Assembly: GCA_023144715.1 (NCBI GenBank)
Contig: JAGLFC010000076.1
Location: forward strand, 1 to 10,011
Length of the DNA stretch: 10,011 bases
Direction of reading: 5' to 3'
DNA from: Gammaproteobacteria bacterium
Lineage (GTDB): Bacteria; Pseudomonadota; Gammaproteobacteria; GRL18
Notes under the pieces: generated by a model
The model's database searches: none
The model's input: only the letters and a program-made list of their open reading frames with translations
What the model was told of the DNA's origin: nothing
Translations under genes and position numbers: made by a program
Shown here: positions 6,837 to 10,011 of the stretch, one piece after another
Position numbering within the stretch: position 1 is the stretch's first letter
Layout: each line of letters begins with the position of its first letter

Positions 6837-7490
6837 ATGCCAGAAAAAAATGAACAAATGGGTTTAAGTATTCAACAATTAACATGTGAAAGAGGTTATC
6901 GAGAATTATTCACACAATTAAGCTTTGATCTTCTACCCGGAGAGATTGTACATATAAAAGGTGAGAATGGTGCAGGAAAAACCAGCTTATTACGAATATT
7001 AGCTGGTTTGGCTTTGCCTGTCAGTGGCAATGTGTATTTTGAGGGTTATGACTGCCGACACTATCGCAATGAATATAATGAACAAATTACCTTTATGGGG
7101 CATAAACTAGGTATTAAATTGGAGTTAAGCCCCATTGAAAATATTGATAGTTATTGCCAATTGGGCAAACAATGCACTCAACAACACATTATGGACGTAT
7201 TAGAACAGGTCGGTTTGTATGGCTTTGAAGAAATGTATTGTAATCAACTTTCTGCGGGTCAAAAACGTCGTGTTGCCTTGGCACAACTTTTATTATCTCA
7301 AGCAAAATTATGGATTTTAGATGAACCTTTTACTTCTTTAGATGTGGTGGGCGTTGATTATTTTTTGCAAGTCATTCAACAACACGTGAAGACAGGTGGT
7401 ATGGTATTACTCACCACCCATCAAGCGATTAGTATTGAGCATTGTGTGATCAAATACTTGCAACTACCCTCTGGTAAGATAACGAGCTAG
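6837..7490 (+). CDS. ccmA: Heme exporter ATP-binding protein CcmA (cytochrome c biogenesis)
   Basis: CcmA is the ATPase of the CcmABCD complex that releases holo-CcmE carrying heme for attachment to c-type cytochromes (System I). The 217-residue product has Walker A GENGAGKTS (42-50), the CcmA-typical FMGHKLGIKLELSPIEN (86-102), signature LSAGQKRRVALAQ (138-150), Walker B LWILDEP (158-164) and the H-loop LLTTHQ (191-196). The GMVLLTTHQ ending is characteristic of CcmA within ABC proteins. I chose ATG 6837 (weak AGAAAG at 6822-6827); an in-frame TTG at 6807 would add ten basic residues without family support, and ATG 6858 has no ribosome site. ccmB, normally next, is missing: the following gene is convergent and overlaps by 4 bp. 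Confidence 0.93.
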   Translation: MPEKNEQMGLSIQQLTCERGYRELFTQLSFDLLPGEIVHIKGENGAGKTSLLRILAGLALPVSGNVYFEGYDCRHYRNEYNEQITFMGHKLGIKLELSPIENIDSYCQLGKQCTQQHIMDVLEQVGLYGFEEMYCNQLSAGQKRRVALAQLLLSQAKLWILDEPFTSLDVVGVDYFLQVIQQHVKTGGMVLLTTHQAISIEHCVIKYLQLPSGKITS

Positions 7491-8014
7491 AAGCTACCTT
7501 TAACACCTGAGGTAATAATTTGTAACATTTGGCTATTAATTGTGACCGCAATCTTTCTTAACTCTTCAGGTAACGGGTACTTATCAATAATCATATCTAA
7601 ATTAATCATCTGTAACCATAAGCGACCTTTTCCATCTTCGACAAGTGCAATACGACACGGCATAAAAGCAGCATAAAGAGTATTGAACTGTACCATTTTC
7701 ATCGCATCTTCTGGATTACAAAATTGAAATATTTCCAAATGAGGGGGTTTTAAACCACGAGCTTTAAGTTCATCAGAAACAGGTAAATAGCCTACCTTTT
7801 TCATATTGAGTTCTTCAGCCTTTAAGTTAATAGACATGCGAGCATCATTAACACTGACACCTTTATCAAGTGGCATTTTTAATACTGAAACGGCCACATC
7901 AACCATATCAGGTGTTAACTCTTCTTGTTGTATCAAATTATTTGCAACAGCGACTTGTCCCACCCATAATAGTGCGGAAAAAAGACCTAAAATCAATAGT
8001 TTAGTGTATTTCAT
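7487..8014 (-). CDS. Exported DUF302-family protein
   Basis: The 175-residue product has a signal peptide (hydrophobic 6-19, likely cleavage after AVA at residue 24), so the mature protein is periplasmic. The rest matches the DUF302 family as I know it: a conserved middle HLEIFQFCNPEDA (92-104) and AAFMPCRIALVEDGKGRLWL (115-134), in which a Pro-Cys pair and an acidic-Gly stretch are typical. Two cysteines (C99, C120) remain in the mature part and could form a disulfide or bind a metal or heme; that is inference. The biochemical function of DUF302 is not settled. ATG 8012-8014 has AAGGA (complement of 8022-8026) at 7 nt. It begins 23 nt after the diheme cytochrome c gene, so the two are probably one transcript. 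The stop overlaps the ccmA stop at CTAG. Confidence 0.85.
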   Translation of the reverse strand: MKYTKLLILGLFSALLWVGQVAVANNLIQQEELTPDMVDVAVSVLKMPLDKGVSVNDARMSINLKAEELNMKKVGYLPVSDELKARGLKPPHLEIFQFCNPEDAMKMVQFNTLYAAFMPCRIALVEDGKGRLWLQMINLDMIIDKYPLPEELRKIAVTINSQMLQIITSGVKGSF

Positions 8015-8037
8015 AATATATTCCTTAAATATGGGGG

Positions 8038-8649
8038 TTATTTATCGTCAAGTGTTGATATAAAGGTAATAATATCAATAATTTCTTGTTTGCTATAATC
8101 ATCAAAAGTTTCATCATCTTCTTCATCATGAATACGTTCTTTTGCTTGGAAAAAATCAATTTGTCTTAATAAATATTCTGAATATTGTTGTGCAGTAGGT
8201 GGTGCTTTTTTCTTATCTTTACCCTGAGCAACTGAACCATGACAGGTTTTACAATCGCCTTTATACAGTTTTTTACCTGCTTTTACATCACCGGTATAAG
8301 TGGGTATTTGTAGCGTAGGAGCAGATGTTTTAATATCAATAGAAGCAATATAAGTATAAAGATCATCTTTTTCTTTATCAGACATTTTATCTAAACGGCC
8401 AATCGTCAGCATGGCTGGATTATAGCGTTGTTCAGAGACAAATAAATCATGCTGGCTCATCAAATAATATTTGGGCAAACCACCAATTTTAGGAAAGTCA
8501 CCCCCTTTAATGCCCTGACCAACATTACCATGACACAGTGTACAATATTTAAAGAGTTTTTTACCATTTTCTATATCAGCTGAATAAGCATTGGATGTAA
8601 AAAAAAGAAAAAAACTAAAAGCCATTAAATAAAAAAGTTTATATCTCAC
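8038..8649 (-). CDS. Periplasmic diheme cytochrome c, c4-like
   Basis: The 203-residue protein has a signal peptide (1-23, cleavage near AYS/AD) and two class I cytochrome c domains with CTLCH (36-40) and CKTCH (133-137), the layout and size of cytochrome c4, a periplasmic electron carrier. In domain 1, M80 in NPAM is placed like the axial methionine of c4 proteins. Domain 2 has no methionine after its CXXCH; the expected region is acidic (HDEEDDETFDDYS, 174-186), with H174 a possible ligand. The start is GTG 8647-8649: AAGGAG (complement of 8656-8661) lies 6 nt upstream and the signal peptide needs the residues before M9. It is followed by the DUF302 gene after 23 nt, and CcmA, needed for heme attachment, is the next gene beyond. 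Confidence 0.92.
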   Translation of the reverse strand: MRYKLFYLMAFSFFLFFTSNAYSADIENGKKLFKYCTLCHGNVGQGIKGGDFPKIGGLPKYYLMSQHDLFVSEQRYNPAMLTIGRLDKMSDKEKDDLYTYIASIDIKTSAPTLQIPTYTGDVKAGKKLYKGDCKTCHGSVAQGKDKKKAPPTAQQYSEYLLRQIDFFQAKERIHDEEDDETFDDYSKQEIIDIITFISTLDDK

Positions 8650-8755
8650 ATTATTCTCCTTTGGAGTGTTTTATTATCTAAAATTAGTTTTTATTATTAT
8701 TATCTCGAATGAATTAATGATATAAGTCATTCAAGGACATTCTAAGCAAATAAAT

Positions 8756-8799
8756 TAATATTGGCAAGCAAGTTAATAGCAATATATATGCCAATATTA
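8756..8799. repeat. Perfect 11-bp inverted repeat between moxR and the cytochrome gene
   Basis: TAATATTGGCA (8756-8766) and TGCCAATATTA (8789-8799) are exact reverse complements around a 22-nt spacer. It lies 48 nt after the moxR stop and about 106 nt before the cytochrome start codon on the minus strand. It could end the moxR transcript, though no strong U-tract follows, or be an operator for the cytochrome promoter. The rest of the 197-nt gap is AT-rich without a recognisable gene. Confidence 0.5.
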
Positions 8800-8846
8800 C
8801 AATATAATAAATAACTACTGTTAATAATTAAAATTAAAAGAGAAAA

Positions 8847-9749
8847 TTATGGAATTGGCAACTCATTAAATAAGCTCATAATATGCTGTTCATTTTGATT
8901 TTTATCTTCTTGTGCAACCAAACGATGCAAAATAACCGATCCCAAAACCGCTTTAATATCATCAGGAATGACCATATCACGATTATGAATAAATGCCCAA
9001 GCTTGTCCAGCTTTGAGTAATGCCAAACCTGCACGAGGCGATAAACCTGCAACAAAATATTGACTCTGACGTGAAAATTGTAAAATATCTTGAACATAAT
9101 CCAATAAAGCGGATGACAGATGTATATTTTTAATTTGTTTTTGAATCTTGACTAATTGATCCGATGTAAAAACAGGTTTAAGATCGTGTAAAAGTTCACG
9201 CCTATCAGCACCGCTCAAAATACCTCGTTCTGTATTTCTATCAGGATAACCCAAAACAATTCGCATTAAAAATCGATCCAGTTGCGATTCTGGTAAAGGA
9301 AATGTACCTGTTTGTGTGTGTGGATTTTGTGTGGCAATGACAAAAAAGGGATCATCCAAGGGATAAGTTTTACCATCCGTTGTGATTTGATATTCTTCCA
9401 TTGCTTCCAATAATGCACTTTGTGTCTTTGCGGTAGCACGATTAATTTCATCCGCTAATACCAATTGACTAAAAATAGGGCCTTGATGAAAATTAAATTC
9501 AGTAGTATTACGATTAAAAATGGACACACCAATAATATCCGCAGGCAGCATATCACTGGTAAATTGAATGCGTGAATAATCTAAATCAAATAATTTGGCT
9601 AATAAATGAGCCAGAGTTGTTTTACCCATACCGGGTAAATCTTCTATTAATAAATGTCCTTTGGATAATAAACACGCTACTGCCAATTTTATTTGTGTTT
9701 CCTTACCTGATACGATTGTATCAGCGTTTTGTAGTAAATTGCTCAACAT
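8847..9749 (-). CDS. MoxR-family AAA+ ATPase
   Basis: MoxR ATPases act as chaperone-like AAA+ machines, usually with von Willebrand factor A or DUF58 partner proteins, in maturation of enzymes or envelope stress tolerance. The 300-residue protein has the full set: Walker A EDLPGMGKTT (36-45, K43), Walker B LVLADEINRA (96-105, D100 E101), sensor 1 ATQNP (139-143), the arginine block ESQLDRFLMR (154-163) and sensor 2 GLSPRAGLALL (235-245, R239), then the C-terminal lid. The ATG at 9747-9749 has AGGAGA (complement of 9759-9764) at 9 nt. It overlaps the preceding transporter gene by 29 bp, so the two are cotranscribed. No DUF58 or VWA gene follows: the next gene is the cytochrome c after 197 nt. 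Confidence 0.93.
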   Translation of the reverse strand: MLSNLLQNADTIVSGKETQIKLAVACLLSKGHLLIEDLPGMGKTTLAHLLAKLFDLDYSRIQFTSDMLPADIIGVSIFNRNTTEFNFHQGPIFSQLVLADEINRATAKTQSALLEAMEEYQITTDGKTYPLDDPFFVIATQNPHTQTGTFPLPESQLDRFLMRIVLGYPDRNTERGILSGADRRELLHDLKPVFTSDQLVKIQKQIKNIHLSSALLDYVQDILQFSRQSQYFVAGLSPRAGLALLKAGQAWAFIHNRDMVIPDDIKAVLGSVILHRLVAQEDKNQNEQHIMSLFNELPIP

Positions 9750-10011
9750 TGTGTGCCGTCTCCTGATCAGTATTACTGAGTAAAATAGATATCCAATGGG
9801 TATTTTCAGAGTTATCCATAATAATTTTGAAGGTCATCGTGAGAGGAACGGATAAAAACATCCCTACAGGCCCCAATAGCCAGCCCCAGAATATCAATGA
9901 TAAAAAAACAATTAATGTGGATAGACCAAGACTTTTTCCCATAAATTTAGGTTCTAAAAAATTACCGATAAGACTATTAATCACAATATAAAGAAGGATC
10001 ACTTCTCCTGC
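9721..10011 (-). CDS. AI-2E/PerM-family transporter, C-terminal part, cut by window edge
   Basis: The last 96 codons of an AI-2E (UPF0118/PerM/TqsA) family permease, an inner-membrane protein with about eight helices; characterised members handle autoinducer-2 export or Na+/Li+-proton exchange, so the substrate here is open. The visible part has a helix (ILLYIVINSLIGNFLEPKFM), the motif LGLSTLIVFLSLIFWGWLLG and GPVGMFLSVPLTMTFKI, which is the family's C-terminal signature, then a short hydrophilic tail. The reading frame is open to position 10011; a GTG at 10000-10002 is internal. It overlaps the moxR start by 29 bp, so they likely share a transcript. Confidence 0.9.
   Translation of the reverse strand, partial: AGEVILLYIVINSLIGNFLEPKFMGKSLGLSTLIVFLSLIFWGWLLGPVGMFLSVPLTMTFKIIMDNSENTHWISILLSNTDQETAHNVEQFTTKR

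Noticed and set aside
7806..8063. Plus-strand open frame across the DUF302 start
   Set aside because: Antisense to the signal peptide and start of the DUF302 gene, with no recognisable domain.
9572..9766. Plus-strand open frame over the moxR start
   Set aside because: Antisense to the MoxR Walker A region; no family match.

Overview
This window looks like ordinary chromosome from an AT-rich (roughly two-thirds A+T by eye) Gram-negative bacterium, most likely a gammaproteobacterium. The clues are a long-form PurL N-terminus of the enterobacterial type, a single-chain class I Fe-S fumarase, the outer-membrane lipoprotein MlaA, and the System I cytochrome c maturation ATPase CcmA. The genus cannot be fixed from the sequence. 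I see no tRNA, rRNA, CRISPR array, insertion sequence or phage gene, and no broken gene. Two genes run off the ends.

Layout: purL (minus, cut at the left edge) is divergent from a class I fumarase gene (plus), with a 331-nt intergenic region holding two inverted repeats and a plausible fumarase promoter. The fumarase converges on a two-gene minus-strand operon: an exported alpha/beta hydrolase whose stop overlaps the start of mlaA (ATGA). Divergent from that operon, across 189 nt with two TATAAT-like elements, is an acyltransferase-3 membrane protein, followed by a MOSC-domain (YcbX/mARC-like) protein on the same strand. A 269-nt, very AT-rich gap follows, opening with a tight cluster of DnaA-box-like 9-mers. 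Then comes ccmA, without the rest of the ccm operon. ccmA converges on and overlaps by 4 bp a minus-strand pair: a diheme cytochrome c and an exported DUF302 protein. After a 197-nt gap with an 11-bp inverted repeat, the window ends with moxR (minus), whose start overlaps by 29 bp the end of an AI-2E/PerM-family transporter gene cut at the right edge.

How the parts relate: the window is mostly housekeeping metabolism (purines, TCA cycle), envelope maintenance (MlaA plus coupled hydrolase, O-acyltransferase) and periplasmic electron transfer (CcmA, cytochrome, DUF302). I found no cluster that is clearly a new system. The best leads are the DnaA-box cluster away from dnaA, dnaN and mnmG, the hydrolase coupled to MlaA, the cytochrome c whose second heme domain has no methionine after its CXXCH, and the isolated ccmA and moxR genes.
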